From Drechslerella dactyloides (lineage: Eukaryota; Ascomycota; Orbiliomycetes; Orbiliales; Orbiliaceae), in contig JAGTWJ010000002.1 of assembly GCA_020064725.1 (NCBI GenBank), positions 434,001 through 498,000 of the forward strand: a stretch of 64,000 nucleotides of DNA, in the 5' to 3' direction. Shown here piece by piece: positions 34,932-46,008 of this stretch (position 1 is the first letter of the stretch; every line of letters begins with the position of its first letter). A model generated the notes under the pieces. That model was not told the DNA's origin, did not search any database, and saw nothing but the letters and a program-made list of their open reading frames with translations. A program made the translations under genes and the position numbers.

Positions 34932-36058
34932 TTGCCGTCAATGCCAAGATCTGGATTTTTAAGGAGTGGTTTTCAAATGTTCTTGAGGCCCGGTCTTTCC
35001 GTCTCATGTCTCTTTGCGCGATACTAGTTACTTCCCGCCTAAACGATGTTGAATTTCTGTGAGATGGCTTCCGATTAATTGAAATGTCATAACGATTTCA
35101 CGGCTTTATATATTTACCTCCAACGCTGTTGTGAGACATGTAAGATCGCAGCAACATCATGTAGAAAATTCTAAAAGAGTATAATATTATATCAAAGTGT
35201 TAGTAAAAGCGCGCGTAGAAATGTGTAGCGTTAATCTGAGTTCTCTTTCAAGGATACTTATATCTACTTGTATACCCCGAATTCGAATACACTCTTTTAT
35301 TGTCACTAATGAACCATAAATTGCGACAACGACATCAGTTCATATTCATAAGTGTCAGAGGATCGAGAATCATTTGACCCTGGATGTCATTTAAACACGT
35401 AGTATAGAAAGAAAAGGACGAGGCTCAGCTCACGCTCGATCGAGCCGACTCGACCCTTGTTTAAATGCCACATTGGATGTGTTGCCTGCTTTTTGGAGGA
35501 CCAGACATCGCCCGAATAGGAAATATAATGTCTTCTTCAACGATTCTGGGACGAACACATTTCCAACACATATCCTGATACTTCACAATTGCGTGGCTGA
35601 TACAGTACATAACTACGAGGCGATACGGTGCCAGCTACGGGCAAGTTCCATGAGCGTGACTACTGGGTCATACCTACCAGGCTGAATAGTCCTGTAATTC
35701 TACATTATATAACATCAGCTTCAAATGTGGTACGAGATCGCCCAGCACGAGCCATTGTTGCTGATCGGAGGTCAATCTATGAGGAGCTGCGATAGTTTTG
35801 TGCTCACTCTCATACATGGACCCCTCAGGCTAGGTAACACGTCATTCAAACCATCAACTCGCATCTTCCCTTTCCCCTCACTCCGTTACACGCTCGGCTG
35901 TCTCTCTTCTTCACCACAAACCTTCCAACAGACCTCTCCATCTCATCTCTACTTCTTCGAAGACTCGCGTACCGATCCTCGTCATATACCAAGAAAGTCA
36001 CAGTAGCGCATTATACAGCTGAGTCGGAGGCTACGACAGACAAGGCCACCATACAAAG
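34932..36058. other. AT-rich spacer inside the accessory block
   Basis: I see no supported gene. The CT-rich stretch at about 35850–35950 looks like a leader for the next gene. Confidence 0.35.
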
Positions 36059-36406
36059 ATGGGTCGCGAAATGATTATCGACGTTGTCCCGGATGACAAG
36101 CCGGAGGAAATGGCCATTGATGCGCCACCTCATGAGGTTCGGAAACTTGTACACCCTGACGAAGCCGCAGCGATTTTTTGGAAATATCAAGCGGAGGAGG
36201 TAGAGTCATATCTGCAGAGGAGCACAACTGGGCTCCGGGGCATCGAGCTCGTGGAAATCAACGGGGTGGTGACTGTTGTCGTCGGGTTTGAAAAGATAGG
36301 TTTTTGGGCGTCGGAAGTGCGGGAGAATCTGAGGAACATTTTGCCCTCATATATATATCCTGACCTCCAATTCGAGGAGGTGAGAATCTTCGTCCCGCGC
36401 CTCTAA
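36059..36406 (+). CDS. Orphan 115-residue protein
   Basis: The ATG at 36059 follows a CT-rich leader and the codon pattern is regular to the TAA at 36406. The protein begins MGREMIIDVVPDD, with an acidic N-terminus. Its core is alternating: FWKYQAEEVESYLQRS (helix), GIELVEINGVVTVVVGF (two strands), FWASEVRENLRNILPSY (helix), and VRIFVPRL (strand). This looks like a compact alpha/beta fold. There is no signal peptide, membrane segment or cysteine pair. I do not recognise the family. It is the third codirectional gene in the AT-rich block with the GTPase fusion. Confidence 0.6.
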   Translation: MGREMIIDVVPDDKPEEMAIDAPPHEVRKLVHPDEAAAIFWKYQAEEVESYLQRSTTGLRGIELVEINGVVTVVVGFEKIGFWASEVRENLRNILPSYIYPDLQFEEVRIFVPRL

Positions 36407-37394
36407 ATCTATTCTCGCGCGATTTCAAAATCCCGTTCCTGGCGGCCGATCTTGACTTTGGGTCAATCTCGCGTTGGACGGCGGGCTTCTTTCTTTACAT
36501 CAACATGTCAGCGCCTGGCTCCGGTCTCGAGACTATTGAGCGTATCACTGGGGACCAAGCACGGATGGTATAAGTGTACACTTAGTTCTTCGGATTTTTT
36601 ACTTCTCATTCAATATTCGGTTTAGCACAATGGAAGGATTCGATGGGCCAGCCAGTCTTTATTTTGACATTCATTCACGATTACTGCTATAATATGATAT
36701 ACGTACATATGTAATAGGTCCATTCCATGCAAGTTTATGAGCCCATATCCCCTGGGATTTTGGTCAGCAATATAAAGTACACTGTAGAAGTCTATGAGAA
36801 CGTCAGGTATCGTTTTATGGACCCGACACCAATATGGGCGACAACGCCACCGGCCATCAGGTTGCTGGTCTCAAAACACGGTCCTGAGATACAAGATATC
36901 TACTGCATATCTACATACGTACTAGCAAGTACAAATCAATCGTACAAGCAACGTTGCAACAGCGTCGAAGCCAGACTCGCCTTGAGGGACAGCATTTGCA
37001 CATGCATTGCTGGACACAGCGGAAAATCAAACGAGATATTAAACCCGCCTTATAGTCCGCGCTGACGATACTTCATAACGTCATTATTCTCCGTCCTAAG
37101 TGCTGTAATAGTTACGAAGTTGGCATAAATCCGCCTTCCTTTCGAGGGCGACCTTATAACGAGGCTGTCCAGATGGTGTTGTATGGACAAGACTCCAACA
37201 CCACATGCTTAACTCCGGCGCCAACGCCTTAAGCCCGAGCGCCGACAGCTCCGACGGATACGCGCGCCATGTGGAAACCTCATCGCCGACTCGAACGAAC
37301 ATTATCTCCTGCGTTAGGTTATCTCCTGCAGCACCTGCCACAATCTCCGTCCGATAGGGAAAAGCAGCACGAGCCGAACGATAAGCCCGCCGCG
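36407..37394. other. Intergenic stretch upstream of Zn2Cys6 regulator
   Basis: No gene is supported. An earlier in-frame ATG at 37269 could extend the regulator by 42 residues. Confidence 0.4.
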
Positions 37395-39973
37395 ATGGAA
37401 TCAAACAGCCACCCGCAGACACCGGAACGACAGGGCCAACCACACGAGCAGCACGTCTCCTACGTGCCCCCATCCGCTTCCTCCCTACTCCCGCCAGACC
37501 ACGATGCCTCACGAGAGCGCTCGACCGCGTCGCCGTCCAGTCCGCCGGCTGGAAACATCGATCCCAATCTGGTCGACCCGGCGACTGGACAGGCGGCCCC
37601 ACGCCCGGTACGCAAGCGCAACCGGAAAGCCCTGTCCTGCAAGCCATGCCGGAACATGAAGGTCAAATGCGATCGGTCGATGCCGTGTGATCGATGCATC
37701 AAGAACAATCGGATCAGTGACTGCGTTTACGATGGAGAGCCCGAGTCGAAGAAGGCTTGTCTCACGGGTCTTGGAGGCGCGTACCCGGCCGTGTCATACG
37801 AAGAAAGCGCGTCAGGCAAGGGCGCACAAGCGTCGGAAAGCATTCTCAGCAAGACTGAGAAGCTCGAAACTAAGTTCAACATGCACGTCCGGAAGGTTGG
37901 AACAGCGATCACGCTCTATAGAGGCGGTAAGGCGCGCTATGTTGGTGGGTCACACTGGGTCCATCTCTTCGGCGAGGTAGGTTCGACCCACCCAGATCGG
38001 CCCGATGATGCCTCCCCGGCTGACTTTTATTAGTTTGAGGATTTCGGTACTTGGCACATGGCGGATTTTGAGGCCTCCCGGAAAGAGATCAAATTTCTTA
38101 AGAAGAGCTTCAAGAATAAGCAGCGCCACAATTTCCCTTTTTGCACATCCACGCCCATCAGTGCTAAGGATGTCTCCGACTGCGTGCCCGAGCGATACCT
38201 TGCCGAAATGTACATCAAGCGATACTTGGATACCTTTGAGCGTACCCATCCTTTGCTGCATGAGCCGACCTTTCAGCGAGAGCTGGAGGGGTTTTGGCAG
38301 GATAGGACCAGCGTTGGGATGCCGTGGAAGGCAAGCCTGTTCATGATGATGTTCCTTGGCTGTTGGTTCACACCATTCACGCTTCAATCCGAGAGAAATC
38401 ATGAGGTCCTCGATAAACTGCTGGACGGCGCCCAGGCGTGCTTGCTCTCGAGTGACTTTCGCTCGAAGACGACGCTTACTGTGGTCCGGGCATACTGTAT
38501 GGTCATTCTTGCAAAACAATGCGATGCAATCTCGCACGACGACTCCAACATCGTATCAATCACGATGGCCATGATTACTCAAATCGCAATCTTAGGGTGA
38601 GTTCTTAAGATCCGCAAGATCCAATTGCACTTGTTGTGTTATACTAACATGGACTTCTAGTGGCGTTCATCGTGATCCGGACCACTTCAAAGATATGCCC
38701 CCGTTGGAGAAGTTTATGCGCCGACGGATCTGGAATACAGTGCTATACATGAACTTCCAGAACAGTATGGATGCAGGGATGCCTTTCCTGCTCCACCCGC
38801 ACGTCTACGACTGTTCGGCCCCGCTGAACACGAACGAACACGAAGCTGCTTCGGACACTGCGACTCGTCATCCGTCGGCAATGGTTACCGATAATACTCA
38901 CCAGATCATACTTCGATCCGTTATCGCGATTGGGTCGGAGATCATCATTCCCATAAACAACGCGAATGCTGAGATCCTTCCCTACGACGCTGTAATGAAG
39001 TACGATTACCGTCTGACACGCATTCTCGATGACCTGCCCAACGCTCTATCGCCTGAGAAGTACACGGGCTCGCGGCTCGACTACCGGGCCCGACTTGCGA
39101 CCCAGAGACAGATGATAGATTTCTTCATCAGATCTATCCTCCTGATACTGCACCGGCCATATGCGCAAGGGGCAGAGAGCAAGGAACAGTACCCGAATAG
39201 CTTCTACACTGTCCTCAAACACTCTGCGAGCTATATTTCGACCAGAAAGCAGCTCTTTGGAGATAGCTCGGTCAACTCGGTCAATGGCATCTGGCTTGCG
39301 GAAGTCTTCAAGGAGATGTTCACGCTATCGTTTCTCTTCTGTTACCTCGATATCCGAAGGCGAGAGGATCTCGAGTTCCTCGACGATGGGCTTGGCGGCC
39401 TTTCCGACGAGAAATATAAGTGTATTCTGGACTCTCAAACCATGAGCGAGCAGGAAGCGATCATCTCGGAACATCACTTTCAGCTCTACCTTGCCACCGC
39501 ACTTAAATTCCCATCTCTATTTATGAAGGATCGCAAGACGATCATTTTCTCCAAGCAGTATGTGACAAATCTGAATCAAGTGGTGCAGGAGGCGGCCCGA
39601 AAGGTAAGGGCAGCGTTGAAACTACCACCGCTAGATGACAAGAGTCACGGTGGCGAGGAGACGGATGGCAGCATCATCAGCGTTCCGGGGCTTGGTGCGA
39701 CTTCGGAAACCATCGCGAGTGCCACACCGCAGATTACGACGCCGGAGAACCCATCGACAAGTACTGTCCGGATTGGTCCTATGCCCGAGCAATTGTACGA
39801 TGCGACTAGCTACGACGCCATGCCGCCAGGGTTCTTTGTAAGTTTAGACCCACGGCCTCTAACCATAAGCGATGTGGCCAAGCTGACTTTCTGACCAGGA
39901 TTCCTTGATGAACGAGCCAAATCTCATGCTTGACGAGTTTTTTACATCTTTCGTGTTTGGCGGCTTCCAATGA
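37395..39973 (+). CDS. Zn2Cys6 fungal-specific transcription factor
   Basis: The four exons are 37395–37976, 38034–38596, 38661–39837 and 39899–39973. They join in frame to 798 residues. I chose ATG 37395 for its context (gcgATGG); ATG 37269 would add 42 residues. The N-terminus is disordered. The binuclear zinc cluster starts at Cys82 (SCKPCRNMKVKCDRSMPC, then DRC and the sixth Cys near 112) after a basic RKRNRK. The middle region, from about 250, carries the fungal_trans domain with YIKRYLDTFERTHPLLHEPTF and later RRRIWNTVLYMNFQNSMD and RLDYRARLATQRQM. The last 25-residue exon adds an acidic/hydrophobic tail ending FVFGGFQ, lost if the final intron is retained. It should bind CGG-type DNA motifs in the nucleus. 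Targets are unknown; it lies upstream of the catalase on the same strand. Confidence 0.92.
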
Positions 39974-41714
39974 GCGCGATTCGATTTTACGATATGCTGG
40001 GGGACACATCCTACTTAGTCATTCATTACCTAATTCTTACCTGCAAGTCTTTCATCGAAAAGTTTCTTACCACGCGCGTTTAGACATCGATCGAACTTGT
40101 AAAATAGATCTAGAGATTTCCTAGTGCGTGTGTCGACCGAGACCGGCGAGGTCACATGTTGCCGATGTCTCGGGCCGGTCCTGCAGGATATCGGGTTTTC
40201 TGGCAATCCCACTCTACTCTCTCGGCCCTTTCCACTGATAGCATTGGTGACTCGCACGGACGTGACGATGAATGCAAAATGGCCACCGACGCGATCCAGA
40301 TCTCCTGCCTTACTAATGGCGAGCATGGCAGCTGTTTGCCCGCAAGGACTTGCCCGAAACTCCAGTTCCGAAGACAAGCGAGCCGGCAACTTTCGAGCTT
40401 CCACGAGTGAAGTTAACTCGAAGTTGGCCCTTGTCCACCCCCAGATTCCACTAGCGTGCATGCAGAGGCGGCACGAACTGCTTTTCGACGCTGCGGGGCC
40501 CGCTTTTTGCAAATGGGCGACCTCTGACTGGCTGGTCCGGATCGAAGACGTCAGTCGCACCGGCAATTTTGCGCAGAGGTTTGCGAGGGATATCGCCGGA
40601 TTCCTGCCCTACTGTGGAGCCTGGCATTACTCGCGTCACCCCGTTTTCCGTGCGGGACAGCCATAAATTGGGCCTTTAAGCTTGCGAGAGGAAAAGAGAA
40701 TTTGATTTCTCAGCTGGCCGCGTCCACGAGCATCTCGACCAATTCTGCCGGTTCGTATTACTCACCAAGTAGCCCTTCCAGACCCACTAGCACTGTGACC
40801 TGAGTCGCGAACGCGCGTGTCGACGGTACATTCATTCCACGCACCAGATAGAAACCGTCCCCCGCTGACGTTTGAACGATTGCTCTCGGACAGCATTCTT
40901 GCCTAATCGACGCAAGCTTAAGGTTCTTTTTTACCCCGCTTTTCGCTCGACCGCTGCTGCAGCACCGCTTGCAGGGAGGCAGGCTAACATCTGGCAAGTC
41001 CAGGCATCCTCGACGGAGTCTGTGCATCCATCCCTGGGGATTTGGTTGGTGAATTGCACCGTTCCCTCTGCGTTTTCGAGCGTGCCAATGCAATGGCTGT
41101 TGTATCAGGGTTGCAGCTGGTCATCGGATGGAGTATCGACGAGAGCATCCTGGCCGCAGAGCATCCATCCTGCCTCGGCAGAGGTGGTGCTTGTTGAAGG
41201 CCGCGATCTATAGAACGTCGATTGAGATATATCTACTGACGATGGGCTGCTGACAGATCGGTGACAGTTGGATAACACTTACTCGAATTAAGTCGCATCT
41301 TATACGCTAGACACGTACGTGCTGATAGAAACGAAGCAGCTTGCCCGCGGCAGAATTGATTGCATCGTAGTAGTGTGGAACTGCTGACTACCGTCCGTGT
41401 ATGTGTGTGTATACATGGCCCTGCCCCGCCCTTCCTCCTCGGAGCTTGAAGTCCTGTCACACCTGCATTCCTGCCCGTTGCCCCTCCCATCCACTGCAAC
41501 CTGCATTGGCCCACGCAGCTCTCTCTCTCCCTCCCGTTTGCCACATAGCGCACTATAGGGCAGCTTATTTATAGCCGGCCGACTGACCTGGGCCTCGATG
41601 TGGGCTCGTAGCTCCAGCCGTAGACTCTGCGCCCTCACCCGAAACGTCCAGTCTCCGCACTTTACCATCACCAGCACCGCACGAAGCAGTATCTTCATCA
41701 GAAGCAGCAGCAAG
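39974..41714. other. Intergenic region upstream of catalase
   Basis: Two overlapping frames of about 180 residues on opposite strands (40030–40666) have no motif and I reject them. One TGCATGCA is at 40457–40464. The CT-rich stretch at 41520–41700 looks like the catalase promoter and leader. Confidence 0.4.
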
Positions 41715-44020
41715 ATGTCGAACAAATTCACCGGCCACCAGGGCGTCCAGGCGACAGACTATGTTCAGGATCGGGATACCAAGTCCCAGGAGGCCCTCTA
41801 CGCCGCCAGCAACGGTGCCCCGCAACCGCACCCGTACGCCACTCAGAGGGCGGGAGAGAATGGACCCCTCCTGCTGCAGGACTTCCATTTGATTGACCTG
41901 CTCTCGCACTTTGACCGGTACGCATCAATCGATCCTCCCATCATTATACAGTTTTGTCCTCGTTCTAATGTGATGTCGTTCGTGCTTCTATAGAGAACGT
42001 GTCCCGGAAAGAGTCGTCCACGCCAAGGGTTCCGGTGCCCACGGGTACTTTGAGTGCACCAACCCCATCCCGGATCTTACGCTCGCCAACCTGTTCTGCG
42101 AGAAGGGGAAGCGATGCCCTCTCTCCATTCGGTTCTCCACCGTCGGTGGTGAGTCTGGCTCTCACGACTGTGCTCGTGATCCCCGCGGCTTCGCTATCAA
42201 GTTCAGGTATGTCAACTCTATGTATAGTAGTGTTACGAAGCCGTGTAAAACATGCTTGCTAACAGCTGTGGTGTTGCAGAACCGTTAGTATACCGTGATG
42301 TGCCCGGTCTACGATTCAATGCTTACCGGTTCGCGATATATAGGACGAAGGAAACTGGGATCTTGTCGGCAATAACACACCCGTGTTCTTCCTCCGAGAC
42401 CCGGCCAAGTTCCCGCACTTCATCCACACTCAGAAGAGACACCCGGCCACACATCTCAGCGGTGGTGATGACTCGACCATGTTCTGGGACTACCTCAGCC
42501 AGAACCCCGAAGCTGTCCATCAAGTCATGATCCTCTTTGTACGTTTAACCCTTGGCATCACACCTTTTGCATACTTTAGCTAACAATTGGCACTTCACTC
42601 TAGGGCGACGTAAGTTGTTGAAACGTCCGAATACATCATTAAACTAGATTTCCCGATTGCTAACATCATTCTTTGTTAGCGTGGTATCCCCGATGGCTAC
42701 AGGTAAGCTCTCAGTTCAACGTCGCTTCTTCAAGGACCTCTACTGACAGTTTGTGCAGACACATGAACGGTTACAGCGGCCACACCCTCAAGTTCATCAA
42801 CAAGCAGGGCGAATGGGTCTACGTCCAGCTCCACTGGAAGACCAACCAGGGAATCAAGTGGATCCCGGCCGAGGAGGCCAACGGCCACTCACCCGACCAC
42901 TCCCAGAAGGATCTCTATTATTCGATCGAGAAGGGAGACTTCCCCAGCTGGACCCTCTTCGTCCAGACCATGACGCCAAAGGAAGCTGAAGAGCTTTGGG
43001 AGAAGCAGAAGATCAACGTCTTCGACTTGACCCACGTTTGGCCCCAGAAGCAGTTCCCATTGAAGGAGGTAGGCTGACCCATTATGGACGACCAAGATTG
43101 AGAGCATGGCTAACACGTTGATCAAAAGGTCGGCCGAATCGTTTTGGACGAGAACGCGAAGAACTACTTTGCGGAAATCGAGCAGATTGCCTTCAGCCCG
43201 TCCCATCTCGTCCCCGGTATCGAGCCCTCTGCAGACCCCGTCCTGCAGTCTCGTCTGTTCTCCTACCCGGATACTCACGTAAGTTGTTCTCACACATCAG
43301 GCAGTCCGTTGAAATACAAAGGCTAACCACTTTCTACAGAGACACCGAATTGTACGTGCAAGATAGAAATCCAGTCACCACAACGCCTTTCTTCGGAGTA
43401 GAACTAACCGGGTCGTACGTGTATAGGGCACAAACTACCAGCAACTCCCCGTCAACGCACCTCGCTGCCCCTTCCGCCTCGGCAACTTCCAGCGCGACGG
43501 CGCCATGGCCTTCCACAACCAGGGCGGCCGCGCCAACTACCTCTCCTCCATCGAGCCCATCGAGTTCAGGCCGCCGGTCGTTGACCTCGATAAGACCCAC
43601 GCCCACTTCATCGGCAACGCGGTCAGCTTCCTCTCCGCTATCCGGCCAGAGGACTTCAACGCCCCGCGTGCGCTCTGGGAGAGGGTCTTCGACGACGGCG
43701 CACGGGAGCGGTTCGTCAAGAACATTTCCAACCACATGGGCAACTGCCATCACCCCGAGGCCGTCAAGCGGATGATTGCCATCTTCCGCGAGGTCAACAA
43801 GGACTTGGGAGCGCGTCTTGAGAAGGCGACGGGCGTCCAGGGATACCCCAATCTTCAGGACTTGACCTTCAACGGCAGCCACAACGGCATGGGTAACGGG
43901 CTGAAGGCTGCGAACAACACGCCGTCGGACAAGTTTGCCCGTAATACGGAAAACCCGAACGGCGCGCCGAGAGCCGGCACGCACAACGAGGGCTCCGCCC
44001 AGATTAGTGGTAAGCAGTGA
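41715..44020 (+). CDS. Heme catalase with microexons
   Basis: The ten exons are 41715–41917, 41994–42206, 42280–42283, 42344–42538, 42604–42609, 42680–42702, 42759–43068, 43129–43278, 43340–43351 and 43427–44020. The join is exactly in frame for 569 residues. The catalytic His is in VVHAKGSGAHGYF and the Asn in VGNNTPVFF. The proximal heme Tyr is in RLFSYPDTHRHR. The DRGIPDGYRHMNGYSGHT region is complete only with the tiny exons. It breaks hydrogen peroxide into water and oxygen and is a small-subunit type. The C-terminus ends SGKQ, without a PTS1 or signal peptide. A possible last intron (GTAAGC at about 44011 to TAG near 44063) would give another tail, also without PTS1. Three exons are 12 nt or shorter, which ordinary annotation would miss. 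Confidence 0.95.
42280..42283 (+). other. 4-nt microexon (AACC) of catalase
   Basis: It is flanked by GCAG (with branch point TGCTAAC upstream) and GTTAGT. It completes an Arg codon and supplies the Thr of the conserved FRT-DEGNWD. Skipping it shifts the frame. Confidence 0.85.
42604..42609 (+). other. 6-nt microexon (GGCGAC) of catalase
   Basis: It lies between CTCTAG and GTAAGT. It encodes the Gly-Asp of the invariant FGDRGIPDGYR catalase segment. Confidence 0.85.
43340..43351 (+). other. 12-nt microexon of catalase
   Basis: It lies between CTACAG and GTACGT and encodes Arg-His-Arg-Ile. These residues join YPDTH to GTNYQQLPVN as in all catalases. Confidence 0.85.
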
Positions 44021-45044
44021 ACTGATTTTGCCTAACGATCGAACGCATGTATCCGAGATGTAGCCCCCTTCCCGCTCCCCTTCCCCTCTCGTGGACACCC
44101 TGTAGCGCCTCTACTGTAACTTCACGTTCGTTCGTTTATTCGTCCTTTTCCGCTGGCTTTTGATTTTTCTGTTGTGGTTTTTTTTTGCCGATGGTTTCTT
44201 ATTTTCCCGACGATATTTTAGGCAACATCAAATCTAACCTCTGAGTGGGAACATTAATTCGTTCATGATGTACCGTATCATGACTGATGGCCTGACAGCT
44301 GAAGCTGCGGCTCACGTTCGCTTGTCTGCAACGTCTGTTACTACTGCTTTAAATGCGAGCTCGTTTGGCAATTTGTTGCTTGCTGGCTTTTTTGAATTTT
44401 CTGCAAGTTCGAAATTGCTTTGCATTTCCAGATTTCATTATCAGGATGAGAAGATGAGGATAAGATGGCGGAGGAAGGCGGCTTTTAGGGAGGATTTGGA
44501 AGAGCAGAATGAACGAGCTTTGTATTTAAAAGAATGTGCAGTTTGCAGTCCCACAACCGGAACATCATACGTATCGAATAGCTTTGAACGTCCAAACAGT
44601 GGATGGATGAGCGCAATTCATGCCCAATCGTTGTCGTATGCGCACGCGGCACGAGGCAAGCGAGGGAGGACGTCTTCCGAAGCATGTTGTGACACAAGGC
44701 CAGTGACCCGGGTCATGGCTGGACACAGAGACGGGGCTGGCTCGAATAGCCGAGCGGGGCCCCGCGACGAGGCCTCCCCGTATTGCATTGGTAGCTTGCC
44801 CCCCGCCGCCCCGCTTCAACTTCCGGCATTCACGCTTAGTCCGAGTATTTCTCTCGAATGGCAATTTTCCGACACAGTGGAGCGGCATTGGAGTCTTGAG
44901 ATATCAAAATTCTTATAAACCACGGGCTTGCCGGTCGGAATTCAACATCATGTCGCTCGACGAGAGATACCTCGATATCAACCATACGCGCACGAGTATA
45001 ATTCTTACTTCATCGCCACGTTACGAGTTTCGAATTCACCCACG
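44021..45044. other. Intergenic stretch between catalase and aldolase
   Basis: This is the 3' region of catalase, T-rich near 44170, then the aldolase promoter. The 217-residue frame starting at 44265 has no motif and is not called. Confidence 0.4.
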
Positions 45045-46008
45045 ATGACTGGCATATCGGAAGGCGGCGTCGCCAAAGACTGGCGTAGCAAGAACAAGAC
45101 CATCCAGATCCTCAACGCCGCCGAGCAAGGCGGCTACGGTGTGATCGCGGCCATCGTGTAAGCACGACCGACACCCACGTACGAGACATCAGAGCATTTG
45201 CTAATATAATACGATACCTGATAATTGCAGCTACAACATCGAGCAGATAATAGGCATGGTCAAGGCCGCGGAGAACAAGCGCTCGCCGCTCATCCTGCAA
45301 GTCTTCCCGTGGGCCATCACCTTCTCCAACGGCCTGCTCGTCCACGCCGCCGCACAGGCAGCACGCACGGCGACGGTACCGATCGCAATCCACCTCGACC
45401 ACGCGCAGGACGAGGCGCTGATCCGGCGGGCGGCCGACAGCCTCCCCTTCGACAGCATCATGGTCGACATGTCGCATTACGAGAAGGAGGAGAACCTGCG
45501 GAAAACAGCCGCGCTGGTGGAATACTGCCATGCCCGCGGCATCGCAACGGAGGCGGAGCCCGGCCGCATCGAGGGCGGCGAAGACGGCATCGCGGATACC
45601 GCCGACCTGGAGGGTCTGCTCACCACGTCGCGGGACATTGAGGATTTTCTCGCCACGGGCGTGGATTTTCTAGCCCCGAGTTTCGGAAACGTGCACGGTG
45701 AGTATGGCGTCCGCGGGCCGCAGCTGGATTATGCGCGGCTGGACGAGATACGGACGGCGATAGACGGGCGGGTGAGGATCGTGCTGCATGGGACGAATGA
45801 TTTTCCGGAGAGCGTGATGAAGGAGTGTATTGGTAGGGGTGTGGTCAAGGTCAATGTCAACAAGCTGGTGCTGGATGACTACCTTGTGCATTTGCGGGAG
45901 AGCGCGCGGAGCCTGAGCTTGACTCGGCTGATGGAGGAGGGCGTCGAGCACGTAGTTCGGTTGACGGAATGGCAGATGGACGTGTGCGGGTCGAGCGGGA
46001 AGGCCTAG
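45045..46008 (+). CDS. Class II ketose-bisphosphate aldolase (FBA/GatY-like)
   Basis: Exons 45045–45157 and 45231–46008 give 296 residues; the intron splits a Val codon. The zinc/catalytic DH pair is in IHLDHAQ (Asp94-His95). The metal-ligand region EAEPGRIEGGEDG, the NVHGEYG His and LHGTNDF are present. KVNVNK closes the phosphate-binding end. The substrate-Asp segment is written VDMSHY. Class II aldolases need zinc and cleave fructose- or tagatose-bisphosphate to triose phosphates. The length and motifs fit the shorter GatY/KbaY-like branch more than the long yeast FBA1 type. It could be an accessory sugar-catabolic enzyme rather than the glycolytic one. It is cytosolic, with no targeting signal. 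Confidence 0.93.

Noticed and set aside
40030..40666. Two overlapping open frames of about 180 residues on opposite strands
   Set aside because: Neither has a motif, a signal peptide or a convincing start. The mirrored openness reflects base composition upstream of the catalase.
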